Shown piece after piece: positions 48,005 through 56,479 of a DNA stretch of 64,000 bases. A program made the position numbers and the translations under genes. Source of the stretch: Selenomonadaceae bacterium (GTDB taxonomy: Bacteria > Bacillota > Negativicutes > Selenomonadales > Selenomonadaceae). The first letter of the stretch is position 1. Each line of letters begins with the position of its first letter. The DNA lies in the NCBI GenBank assembly GCA_022773425.1, contig JALFBM010000020.1, positions 1 to 64,000 on the forward strand, given 5' to 3'. The notes under the pieces are model-generated. The model did not search any database and was not told the origin of the DNA. It was given only the letters and a program-made list of their open reading frames with translations.

Positions 48005-49221
48005 GATGATGCTCCTTTGATCTGCGCGAGAAATGAGGAAAATCCTTCCGCGTCAATCAGGTTGGGAATCTTCGGTTCGTAAAGCCTGCCGGAAAAGCCC
48101 TCGTGTGGCAATGGGATGAAGCGCGCCGTTTCCGGCAGGATCGGCGCGTACATGGGGTCACCGAGAATGTCCTTCGCCTGGTCAAAGAGCGGCTGGAGGT
48201 CCTTTTCATCGGTCGCGCGAAGCGTGTCCTGGCGCAGGAGGATAGGTTCGGTCTCCATCGGGATGATGCAGGTATAGTGACGGTTTGTCTTTTGCTCCAG
48301 CGCATAGGAAAGAGACTGTGCGTAGACGCTTTCGCCGATCAGCAGCCCGCTTTCCTCGAAGTCGTCGTAGGGGGAGTAGGAAAGGTAGAGCGCGCGCGTG
48401 TGCCCGGTCTCGGCGGTCTCGCGCAGCGCCTTGGCGAGCTCCTCCTGCAGGGGCGCCATCGGCACGCCGATGACATAGGGGATGCCGCAGACTTCCTGCA
48501 GCACGCGGGCGGCGCCGAGCCCGCCGTAGGACAGCACGAGATTGACGTCCGCGGCCGGGGCGGTTTCGATGCTTTGCAGCGTCGTGCCGAGGCTCCAGCA
48601 ACTTTGCACAGAGAAGCCCTCGCGGTCGAGCCAGCTGCGGATCGATGCATCGCTGCCGTTGATGGAAAAATCCTGCGGTGTGATACCGAGCAGGTTGACG
48701 GCACATTGATGCGGCGCAGAGGGCTTTTTGGGGCGTGGCGTTTCGCGCGGCCAGTCCTCTGCCGTTCCCGTGACGTGACGCGCGAGTTTTTCCATCGCGA
48801 GATAGATGCCGCGTTCGTAGTAATGCATGCTGTTTGTCGGCAGGGTAAAGGCCGGTACGCCGGTTTTCTCCGCGACGATTTTCGCGAGTGCTTTCATATC
48901 CGTCGATAGCAGAAAGGCGATCTGTGAGGGAATCAGGCAGACGAAACGCGGCTGCTGCTGGCGAACGGTTTCGATGACATCCTTGAGGAAGCGTTCGTCG
49001 CGCCCGAGCACGGCGTCCTGTTCGTTGAGCGCGGATACGTAGATCTTGGCGTCCTGTGTGTACCAGCGCGGCTCATCGTGTGTCGTATAGGTTGAGTTGC
49101 AGCCGGACGGATCGTGGATGACGATCATGCCGCCGAGCTCGAAAAAGGTGGAACACACGCCAAAGGTGTCGGCGGAATAGGTGGAAATGATGCGCGCGGT
49201 TTGATTCAGCATAGGCAGCAT
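48001..49221 (-). CDS. Nitrogenase component 1-like protein, NifK-position partner (protein B)
   Basis: This 406-residue member of the oxidoreductase/nitrogenase component 1 family (PF00148 type) is only distantly related to NifD or NifK. N-terminal cysteines C23 (FGVCSTFF) and C41 (IHDPSGC), and C95 (FVCLIPSQ), sit where NifD/NifK cluster ligands lie; LNEQDAVLGRDERFL resembles the E/DAVFGG loop. It is paralogous to protein C (55376-56479), sharing DEPRW, LGRDE and VPTN. ATG at 49221 or 49212, with ggagg close by. It overlaps the end of protein A. Substrate unknown. Confidence 0.8.
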   Translation of the reverse strand: MLPMLNQTARIISTYSADTFGVCSTFFELGGMIVIHDPSGCNSTYTTHDEPRWYTQDAKIYVSALNEQDAVLGRDERFLKDVIETVRQQQPRFVCLIPSQIAFLLSTDMKALAKIVAEKTGVPAFTLPTNSMHYYERGIYLAMEKLARHVTGTAEDWPRETPRPKKPSAPHQCAVNLLGITPQDFSINGSDASIRSWLDREGFSVQSCWSLGTTLQSIETAPAADVNLVLSYGGLGAARVLQEVCGIPYVIGVPMAPLQEELAKALRETAETGHTRALYLSYSPYDDFEESGLLIGESVYAQSLSYALEQKTNRHYTCIIPMETEPILLRQDTLRATDEKDLQPLFDQAKDILGDPMYAPILPETARFIPLPHEGFSGRLYEPKIPNLIDAEGFSSFLAQIKGASS

Positions 49222-50534
49222 GGGCCTCCTAATCCCTTGGTGCGGATATTTTCCTCAATGGGTTTTTCCTGGCGGAAGGCGTCCACCATTCGCTCAGCGA
49301 GCTTTGCAATGCCGGTGAATCCGTAGAGCCCGCCGCCCTCAATGAGGTTGACGAAGTGTTTGGTCTGATTGAAATAGGCCGCTTTTTGCCCGATGGCGAG
49401 GAGCGGCCCTTTTTCGCTGCCGCGGCGCAGAAGGCGCATATCCGGATGCTTCGTCGCCCAAAGCTCGATGGTGCCGGCGTTTTGCTGCAGCCAGCGAAAA
49501 TCCTCGGCGTCGTCCGGCATACAGCTGTCGGCGTAGATCTTTGTGACGCGGAAGCCGGACTCGACGAGCAGCCGCGCAAGCGAAAAGGGGCGGAAAACCG
49601 CGGCGTAATCCAGTGCGATCGGCGTGGTGCCGAGGAGTTTTTTTGCTCGATCGAGTGCTTGTTTCGCGCGGGCCGCCGCCTCGGCCCAATCCGAAGCGGG
49701 GAGGTGCATGGCCCGGCGCACAGCGTTCAGGGATTCTTTGATTTCGGCTGGGCGCCACGGCTGGCCGACGTAGAGCGATACAGCGCCGCGGCGCTTTGCG
49801 TCTTCTGCGGCCGCCGGCCCGCCAAACGGATGGTACCAGAGATCGAGCGAGCCTTCGCCCATCTGCTGGAATTCGTCATAGGTCCTGCACGTCGTCATAT
49901 CGCGCAGGATCCAGCCGTTATCGGTGAACAGGCGGACGAGCTCCGAATCCGGGTCGGTGGGCAGGTTGGAGCTGAGGAGATTTGCGGCCCTTGGATTCAG
50001 CGGCCGTTTCCGCAGCTGGCGGTAGATTTCACGGCGTTCCCGCTGCTCGGGCGTGATGCTGCGCGTCTGCCGGATCGGATCCATGAAGCATTCGAGAAAG
50101 TCGATTTGCGGCCAACGCGCGCGCAGCACGCGGTAGACATAGCGGAAATTTACACCGAGGAAATGATGGACACAGGCAGGAAAGACGAAAACGGCGCGCG
50201 GAAGCTTGGGAAGACGTGCCAAAATGTCGGAAATGCCCTCGATCAGGAAGGCTTCGTTGTCCTTGTCGACCAGGTCGTTTTCGTGAATCTCAATTGTCGA
50301 GAAGCGGTCCATCGCCCCCATCTCGGCCGCTGTCAGCACGACGCCGCGCACGCAGCCGGACGCACAGATATAGATTTGGTGGGATTCCGGGAGCTGCATG
50401 CCCGTGTGCACGATATTCCATGTGCCGCGCGCTGGCGGTGAGAATTCCAGCGTGGAGGGGAAGAGGGACGGGTAATGTGCGTCCTTTAGAAGCTGGCAGG
50501 CCGCCGAAGGCCGCCCGTTGATCTTTTGCAGCAA
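49206..50534 (-). CDS. Nitrogenase component 1-like protein (protein A)
   Basis: A 442-residue nitrogenase-superfamily protein. C57 and C61 (CASGC), C121 (FPACVHHFLGVNF) and ENDLV fit the pattern of cluster-binding cysteines and the E/DIV loop of NifD. TTCRTYDEFQQM matches STCPDYESFLQM of protein D, showing that A and D are paralogues. The C-terminus ends in CCLC, which D lacks. TTG start at 50534 follows aaggaagga. Its end overlaps protein B, so A and B are very likely partners of one heterodimer or tetramer. Function unknown. Confidence 0.8.
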   Translation of the reverse strand: MLQKINGRPSAACQLLKDAHYPSLFPSTLEFSPPARGTWNIVHTGMQLPESHQIYICASGCVRGVVLTAAEMGAMDRFSTIEIHENDLVDKDNEAFLIEGISDILARLPKLPRAVFVFPACVHHFLGVNFRYVYRVLRARWPQIDFLECFMDPIRQTRSITPEQRERREIYRQLRKRPLNPRAANLLSSNLPTDPDSELVRLFTDNGWILRDMTTCRTYDEFQQMGEGSLDLWYHPFGGPAAAEDAKRRGAVSLYVGQPWRPAEIKESLNAVRRAMHLPASDWAEAAARAKQALDRAKKLLGTTPIALDYAAVFRPFSLARLLVESGFRVTKIYADSCMPDDAEDFRWLQQNAGTIELWATKHPDMRLLRRGSEKGPLLAIGQKAAYFNQTKHFVNLIEGGGLYGFTGIAKLAERMVDAFRQEKPIEENIRTKGLGGPCCLC

Positions 50535-50611
50535 AAAGCATCCTTCCTTCCAATTTTTTGCGTTCCCTCTCCAGGAGGAAAGAACGCCCCGCCTTTTCTA
50601 TGCCTGCATGG

Positions 50612-51655
50612 TCAGCAGATTCTCGGCAGCAGTTCGCCCGTCGGTTCCGGCAGCATGGTTTCGGTGCCGATTTCCGTCTCCACGACGACGCGGCCCGCGT
50701 TTTCCGCGGTGACCTCGCCGATCACAGCGGCTTCTTTCCCGTATGTCGTTTGCCGAAGTGCCGCGGTCAGGGCAGGGGCGAGTGCTTTTGGTGCGAAAAC
50801 GACCAGCCGGCCTTCGCAGGCGAGATAGAGCGGATTCAGGCCGAGCATGCCGCATACGCCCTTTACCGCTGGCTGTACGGGGATCCCGGATTCCTGCAGG
50901 CGGATGCCGACGCCGCTTTCCTCGGCGATTTCGTAGAGGACGGTGCCGACGCCGCCGCGCGTCGCATCGCGCAGGACGTGAAGGTCTCCGCGCGCGGCAT
51001 GGGGCAGGGCATCGACGGTCTCAAACAGGGATGCTACGAGTCCCCAGAGCGGCGCGCAGTCGCTTGTCACCTCTGCCTTGATGTCGAAGTCCTTGCGCGC
51101 GAGCAGGATGGCGCAGCCGTGGCGGCCGATATCGCCCGTCACGATGACGGCGTCGCCCGGCGTTGCGCGGTTTCCGGCAGGGCAGGCATCCGGCAGCACC
51201 TCGCCGATGCCGGTCGTCGTGATAAAGACATGGTCGACCTGTCCGCGGCCCGCGACCTTCGTATCGCCGGCGACGATGCGGACACCGGCCTCTTTTGCCG
51301 TCTGCTCCATCGACGCTGCGATGGTCTCGAGGTCTGCCATCGGGCAGCCTTCCTCAATCTGTATGGCGCACGAAAGGTAGCGCGGCCGCGCGCCCATGCA
51401 CGAAAGGTCGTTGACCGTGCCGCAGATCGAAAGCTTGCCAATATTGCCGCCGGGGTATTGCCATGGGGACACGATGAAACCGTCCGTCGTAAACGCGGCC
51501 TTCTTGCCGCCAAGCGGCAGGATCGCGGCGTCGTCCGCCGTGAATTCCGGATTCTTGAAATGCCGCGCGAAAACCTGTTCGATGAGTTCGCGGGTCTTGC
51601 GTCCTCCCGCGCCATGCGCGAGGGTGATGCGTGCTGTGGAAGCCTGACTTTCCAT
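50612..51655 (-). CDS. hypE: Carbamoyl-dehydratase HypE (cyanide ligand synthesis)
   Basis: The 347-residue HypE uses ATP to dehydrate a carbamoyl thioester on its C-terminal Cys to thiocyanate, the cyanide donor for the iron of [NiFe] hydrogenase. The N-terminal LAHGAGGRKTRELI, the AIR synthase-type DDAAILPLGGKK and VIVTGDIGRHGC, and the last four residues PRIC (reactive Cys) are present, so it should be active. ATG at 51655 shares one base with the stop of hypD (TAATG). Protein A starts 77 bases later. Confidence 0.95.
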   Translation of the reverse strand: MESQASTARITLAHGAGGRKTRELIEQVFARHFKNPEFTADDAAILPLGGKKAAFTTDGFIVSPWQYPGGNIGKLSICGTVNDLSCMGARPRYLSCAIQIEEGCPMADLETIAASMEQTAKEAGVRIVAGDTKVAGRGQVDHVFITTTGIGEVLPDACPAGNRATPGDAVIVTGDIGRHGCAILLARKDFDIKAEVTSDCAPLWGLVASLFETVDALPHAARGDLHVLRDATRGGVGTVLYEIAEESGVGIRLQESGIPVQPAVKGVCGMLGLNPLYLACEGRLVVFAPKALAPALTAALRQTTYGKEAAVIGEVTAENAGRVVVETEIGTETMLPEPTGELLPRIC

Positions 51656-52707
51656 TAGATGATCCCTCCGTATTGATACCATGCCGAGCAGGCGCCTTCG
51701 TGTGACACCATGCAGGCGCCAGTCGGATGTTCCGGCGTGCAGATTTTCCCGAAGAGCGGGCAGTCGGGCGGCTTGCATTTGCCCTGCAGGATTTCTCCGC
51801 AGCGGCAGGCGGGGTTTGCGTGTCCTTCCATTTTCGGGATGTTGTATTTTTTCCGCGCGTCGAAGGAGGCATAGCTTTCGCGCAGCTGCATGCCGCTCGC
51901 GGGGATGATGCCGAGCCCGCGCCATTCTGCGTCACATGGCTCCATGAGAGAGGCGACGAGTTTCTTCGCGGCGGGACTTCCCTCCGGCCTTACCACACGC
52001 GGGTACGCGTTGACGAAGAACGGTTTGCCCTCGCGCGTTTTCTTGATGATGACGGCAAGTGCGGTCAGGATTTCCTTCGCGGTAAAACCGGTCACAACGC
52101 CGGAGGCAATGCCGCGTTTTGCGAGATCCTCCGGGACACTCGTCCCATCAATGGCACAGACATGCCCTGGGTACAGATAGGCGTCGCAGGCATCGGCCAT
52201 CGCGAGATACGCGCCCGGCATGGTCTTGTTCGCCGTGAGCAGAGAAAAGTTCGTGATGCCCGCGGCTTTTGCACGCTGGACAGCCAGGCATGCGCCAGGC
52301 GTCGTCGTCTCAAAGCCGACGGAAAGAAAAACGACCGCCTCGGCCGGGTGCTCGCGGGCGTATTTTTCTGCGTCGAGCGGTGTGTAGACGACCTGAACCT
52401 TTGCGCCGAGGCTCCGCGCGTCCGCGAGACTCCTATGCGTGCCGGGCACGCGTACGAGGTCGCCAAACGTCGTAATCGTCACGTGTCTCTCGGTGGCGAG
52501 GTACAGTGCCTCGTCGATAAACGAGGTCGGTGTCACGCAGACCGGACAGCCAGGTCCTGAAATCAGCTCGATCGTTTTCGGCAGCAGGCTTCGCACGCCG
52601 AGGCGGAAGATCTCATGGGTATGCGTGCCGCAGACCTCCATGATGCGCAGACGAGGCCCATCATACCCCGTGACGATGTCACGGAGTTTTTTTTGTTCTG
52701 GATCCAA
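51655..52707 (-). CDS. hypD: Hydrogenase maturation factor HypD
   Basis: The 350-residue iron-sulfur protein is the scaffold on which Fe(CN)2CO is assembled together with HypC. IMEVCGTHTHEIFRLGV, SGPGCPVCVTP, and the C-terminal cysteine groups (HANPACRCGEILQGKC and CPLFGKIC) contain the conserved Cys for Fe and the 4Fe-4S cluster. The start is TTG at 52707 after aaggaagga. It follows hypC by 38 bases. Confidence 0.95.
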   Translation of the reverse strand: MDPEQKKLRDIVTGYDGPRLRIMEVCGTHTHEIFRLGVRSLLPKTIELISGPGCPVCVTPTSFIDEALYLATERHVTITTFGDLVRVPGTHRSLADARSLGAKVQVVYTPLDAEKYAREHPAEAVVFLSVGFETTTPGACLAVQRAKAAGITNFSLLTANKTMPGAYLAMADACDAYLYPGHVCAIDGTSVPEDLAKRGIASGVVTGFTAKEILTALAVIIKKTREGKPFFVNAYPRVVRPEGSPAAKKLVASLMEPCDAEWRGLGIIPASGMQLRESYASFDARKKYNIPKMEGHANPACRCGEILQGKCKPPDCPLFGKICTPEHPTGACMVSHEGACSAWYQYGGII

Positions 52708-52745
52708 CGGAAATCCTTCCTTTTCGTGTTTGTGTTTGCTCGGCG

Positions 52746-52955
52746 TCAGTCGAGACTTTGCATGACGCGTTCGGATTCGACCGCGTCGTCACTCGTGATC
52801 TTGGCGATGGCGATGCCGGCGTGCACCATGACATAATCGCCGGGGTCCACGTCGTCGAGAAGCTCCGCCGAGACCTCCCGGCGCGCACCGGATGCGTCGA
52901 CAAGCGCCGTGCCATCCTGTATCTTTACAACTTTTGCTGGTAATCCTACACACAT
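52746..52955 (-). CDS. hypC: Hydrogenase maturation chaperone HypC
   Basis: The 69-residue protein begins MCVGLPAKVVKI; the N-terminal Cys2 binds the iron in the HypCD complex and delivers it to the target apoprotein. As no hydrogenase large subunit gene lies in the window, the recipient here is open and may be a nitrogenase-like protein of the same operon. ATG at 52955 follows aaaggagaaacc. The gap to hypF is 63 bases. Confidence 0.95.
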   Translation of the reverse strand: MCVGLPAKVVKIQDGTALVDASGARREVSAELLDDVDPGDYVMVHAGIAIAKITSDDAVESERVMQSLD

Positions 52956-53018
52956 AATACTGGTTTCTCCTTTTTGATCAAAATTGGGTCGATCCGTTGG
53001 CAGCCGCGGTCCTTTCTT

Positions 53019-55379
53019 TTACCGTGGGGCATGGCCGCCTATTGCCAATGCGTACGCAGCCTGCCCGAGCGCGATGCCGCCGTCGTTTGGCGCGATGAGA
53101 TGGTGGCGCAGGACAGTGAAGCCCTCGTTTTCCAGTGCCTTGATGGTAAGCCCCAGGAGCAGGGTATTCTGGAACACGCCGCCGGTGAGGGCGGCGGTCG
53201 AGAGACCGGTCTGCTCGCGCGCCTTGCAGCAGCCCGCCGCGATGAGCGCGGCGAGTCCGGTGTGGAACGCATAGGCGAGGGCATCCGGGCCTTCACCGGC
53301 AAGCCGCCGTTCCATCAGCCATTGAAAAAGGCAGCTCGTCCTGAGCCAAAATGGCGTGTCCTCGCCGGTCTCCCGGATGGGATCTTCAAGGGGCGGGAGC
53401 TCTGCCCCGCGTTTTGCTCCGCGTTCGGCGGCGTATTGCAGGAACATCGCGGCCTCGCCTTCGAAGGTCGAGGCATGGCATATGCCGAGCAGGGCGGAGA
53501 CGGCATCGAACAGCCGTCCGGCGCTCGTGCTGGTTATGGCGTTGACGCCGTGCGTGAGCATGAATAGCTGCGCTTTCCGCTCGTTTGCTCCACACAGCTG
53601 TAGCTGCTGCGCCAGGGCGTCGGTGCGCGACGCACTGCCCGTCAGCAGATAGAGCATGGAGATGGCGTTCCGCCATCCCTCGGTCGAGGACTTATCGCCG
53701 CCGGCCTGCGAGAAAGGCTCGATGCAGCCGAGCCGCGTAAACCCGTCGTAGCGGGTATCGAGAATCTCGCCGCCCCAGATCGTGCCGTCCTCGCCGTATC
53801 CGGTGCCGTCGAACGAGACGCCGATCACGCGGCCGCCGAGCGGCACATCGTTTTCCGCCATGCAGGAAAGGACATGCGCGGCGTGATGCTGGATCGTGAG
53901 GAGGGGGACGCCGCATGCGTCGGCCATCTCGCGGGCTGCGGTCACGCTGTTATAGCGCGGGTGCTTATCGCATACCACGACATCCGGTTTTGTCTCCAGC
54001 AGCTCGAGCAGCCGCCTGGACGTCTCGCGCAGGGCCTGTACCGTGCGCAGGTCGCTGAGGTCGCCGACGTAGGGCGATGGATAGAGCAGACTGCCGCGCC
54101 CGACGCAGAAGGTGTTCTTCAGCTCACCGCCGATCGCGAGCACGCTGCCCGTTTTCTGCTCCCAGGTGCCCGATAGCATGATGGGGAGCGGCGCCCATCC
54201 GCGGCTGCGGCGGATCATATAGGGCTCGCCCTCGAAGAAATCCATAACGGTATCGTCGGCGCGGATCCGGATCTTTCGGTTGTGCGAGAGGAAAAGGTCG
54301 CAAAATCCCTTGAGTGCGGCGAGCGCATCCGCATCGCTGCGGCAGATCGGTGCGCCGGACGGGTTGCCGCTCGTCATGATCAGCGCGTCTGGCATCTGCG
54401 CCTGCAGATCGTCGGGATACACGAAAAGCAGCATTTGGACGGGATTATACGGGAGCATGACGCCGACCTTCGGATTTTCCGGGGCGACGGAGGGGGCCAG
54501 CTTCTCTTTCGGACGCTTTTTCAGCAACAGGATCGGCTTCTGGTGGCCGGTCAGCAGCTCTTCCTGGCCAGGCTCGAGTTCGCAGGTTTGCCGCACGGTC
54601 TCGATATCGCGCAGCATGACCGCGAACGGCTTGACGGGACGGAATTTTTTCTTTCGCAGACGCGAAACCGCCGCCTCGTTATGCGCGTCACAGGCGAGAT
54701 GAAAACCGCCGATGCCCTTGACCGCGACGATTTTTCCTTCGATCAGGGCCTTGCGCGCGGCGTAAAGGGCTTCTTTTCCGCGCGCGGCAGCATGTTCGAT
54801 ACCCGGTTTTTCCCCCATGAGATAGACCTCCGGACCGCAGTCGTTGCAGCAGACGGGCTGCGCGTCGTAACGGCGGCTTTCCGGATCCGTGTATTCCGCA
54901 TGGCAGGCACCGCACATGGGAAATTCCTTCATGCTCGTGCGTTCGCGGTCGTAGGGCATGGCGTCGAGGATGGTGAGCCGCGGTCCGCATGCCGTGCAGT
55001 TGATGAACGGGTGCAGGTAACGGCGGTCGCTGGGATCGTAGAGCTCCGCGCGGCATTTGTCACAAGTCGCGATATCTGGCGAGACGAAGATATCGCCATG
55101 CTCATGCTCACTTTCGATGATGGAAAATCGGTCGAAGGGCGCGTGCGCGCATGGCTTCGTATCGACCTTCAGGATCGAAGCGCGTGCGGGCGCTTCCTTT
55201 TCCAGTCCCTCAAAAAAGGCATGGCAGTCCGCCTCGCTTCCCTGTGCGTAGATTTCCACATAGGAGCCCTTGTTGGCGACGGAGCCCAGGATCTGATGCT
55301 TTGCGGCGAGCCGGTCGACAAACGGGCGGAACCCGACGCCCTGCACGATGCCGTAGACTTTGCTGTGATAGATCGTCAT
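53019..55379 (-). CDS. hypF: Carbamoyltransferase HypF
   Basis: The 786-residue HypF makes carbamoyl-AMP from carbamoyl phosphate and passes the carbamoyl group to HypE. Domains in order: acylphosphatase (VYGIVQGVGFRPFVDRLA), two zinc fingers (CDKC with CTAC; CGAC with CNDC), YrdC-like domain (IVAVKGIGGFHLACDAHNE), and Kae1-like domain with HHAAH and GVSFDGTGYGEDG. Length and motifs are complete. ATG at 55379 overlaps the stop of protein C (ATGA), coupling Hyp synthesis to the nitrogenase-like genes. Confidence 0.96.
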   Translation of the reverse strand: MTIYHSKVYGIVQGVGFRPFVDRLAAKHQILGSVANKGSYVEIYAQGSEADCHAFFEGLEKEAPARASILKVDTKPCAHAPFDRFSIIESEHEHGDIFVSPDIATCDKCRAELYDPSDRRYLHPFINCTACGPRLTILDAMPYDRERTSMKEFPMCGACHAEYTDPESRRYDAQPVCCNDCGPEVYLMGEKPGIEHAAARGKEALYAARKALIEGKIVAVKGIGGFHLACDAHNEAAVSRLRKKKFRPVKPFAVMLRDIETVRQTCELEPGQEELLTGHQKPILLLKKRPKEKLAPSVAPENPKVGVMLPYNPVQMLLFVYPDDLQAQMPDALIMTSGNPSGAPICRSDADALAALKGFCDLFLSHNRKIRIRADDTVMDFFEGEPYMIRRSRGWAPLPIMLSGTWEQKTGSVLAIGGELKNTFCVGRGSLLYPSPYVGDLSDLRTVQALRETSRRLLELLETKPDVVVCDKHPRYNSVTAAREMADACGVPLLTIQHHAAHVLSCMAENDVPLGGRVIGVSFDGTGYGEDGTIWGGEILDTRYDGFTRLGCIEPFSQAGGDKSSTEGWRNAISMLYLLTGSASRTDALAQQLQLCGANERKAQLFMLTHGVNAITSTSAGRLFDAVSALLGICHASTFEGEAAMFLQYAAERGAKRGAELPPLEDPIRETGEDTPFWLRTSCLFQWLMERRLAGEGPDALAYAFHTGLAALIAAGCCKAREQTGLSTAALTGGVFQNTLLLGLTIKALENEGFTVLRHHLIAPNDGGIALGQAAYALAIGGHAPR

Positions 55380-56479
55380 AACACATACCCCTCGTTCTTG
55401 CTGGTTCTCTCGTTGTCGCGTGCCGGGCTGCCATTGACGGCAAAATGCGGGCTGTCGAGGTAGGCTCCCTGATAATCCGGCAGTGCGCGGCGGAATATCG
55501 GATCGCCGAGAATCAGGTCAAATTGCTGCGCGGCGACAAAAGCCACAAACGCTTCCTCGCTGTCAAAGGTCTTATCCTGCGGTTCGGCGTAATCGGGGAC
55601 CTGCTGGAAGAAGGTGCCGCAGGTGATCGCCGTGTCTGGCAGCATCTGCCGGATGCTGCCGCGCAGCGCGTTTGCCTTGAACTGCTGGTCGACGATCAGG
55701 ATCTTTTTTGGATTCAGCGGCAGGCCGCCCGCTGGTTCCTCGTTTGGCAGCAGCGGGAAGCGGACGGTAAACGGCGTGCCGAACCGCTCCTGTGCCCATT
55801 TTGCCGCGGCGAGGCCGGAAGGAGCGATGACGAGGTTTTCCGCGTTTTCGCCGACGTTCTGCCAGTCCTCGAGGGAGCGGTCGATGCCGTAAAGCCGCAC
55901 GGTGTCGAAGCCCAAAGCGAGAAGGCTTCGGCGCAGGGTGCGGCCTTCAAGAATGGGCAGATCAAAGGGGGAGGCACCGAAAACCCCGAGGGTCCGGTGT
56001 CCGCTCTGCGGCCGTTTCTCCGCGGATGCAAAGCGCTTCAGCATGGCGAGATATGCGAGCTCGATCCCTTTATCATAGAGGCCGATGCCGTTTGTCGGCA
56101 CGGCGATGCACGGGAGGCCGAGCCGTTTTTCGGCCATGCGCGTGAGTGCGCGGAAATCCGTGCCGATGACGGCGGGAACCGGCGTGCCGATCAGCGCGGC
56201 AAAGCGCGGGTGGATGGCCGATGCGGCCCGCTTCATCTTTTCGATGAGTTTTTCGTCGCGGCCGAGGATGGCGTCCATATCGCGGAGCCCCGCGGAGAAT
56301 ACGGCGGCGCGACGTAAGGAGGGAAGATGCCAGCGCGGCTCGTCAAAGCCGCAGATATTTCCCGCGCAGCCGCCGGCATCACAGATGACCACCATCGCGC
56401 CGTCAATCGGGAAGAAAACGGATGCCGCGCCGGCATCGTCCGGTGCGAACGGGGGAAGATAGAGCCGTAATCCCTTCAT
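55376..56479 (-). CDS. Nitrogenase component 1-like protein (protein C)
   Basis: A 367-residue nitrogenase-superfamily protein, shorter than protein B, with which it shares DEPRW, LGRDEKLIEKM, VIGTDFRALTRMAEK and VPTNGIGLYDKGIELAYLAMLKRFA. It keeps C38 (DAGGC) and has C33 and C43 nearby, but the B-type Cys at C23 and C95 are replaced by Ser and Ala-type residues. It therefore probably binds a cluster differently, or only with help of D. ATG at 56479 overlaps the stop of D (ATGA). Confidence 0.8.
   Translation of the reverse strand: MKGLRLYLPPFAPDDAGAASVFFPIDGAMVVICDAGGCAGNICGFDEPRWHLPSLRRAAVFSAGLRDMDAILGRDEKLIEKMKRAASAIHPRFAALIGTPVPAVIGTDFRALTRMAEKRLGLPCIAVPTNGIGLYDKGIELAYLAMLKRFASAEKRPQSGHRTLGVFGASPFDLPILEGRTLRRSLLALGFDTVRLYGIDRSLEDWQNVGENAENLVIAPSGLAAAKWAQERFGTPFTVRFPLLPNEEPAGGLPLNPKKILIVDQQFKANALRGSIRQMLPDTAITCGTFFQQVPDYAEPQDKTFDSEEAFVAFVAAQQFDLILGDPIFRRALPDYQGAYLDSPHFAVNGSPARDNERTSKNEGYVL

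Noticed and set aside
50290-50553. Alternative ORF starting at ATG 50541 beside protein A
   Set aside because: It uses the same binding site but gives a short Arg/Pro-rich frame with no homology, while the TTG frame gives a complete nitrogenase-like protein.
50612-55379. A [NiFe] hydrogenase operon
   Set aside because: No large or small hydrogenase subunit, hypA, hypB or maturation protease is found on either strand.
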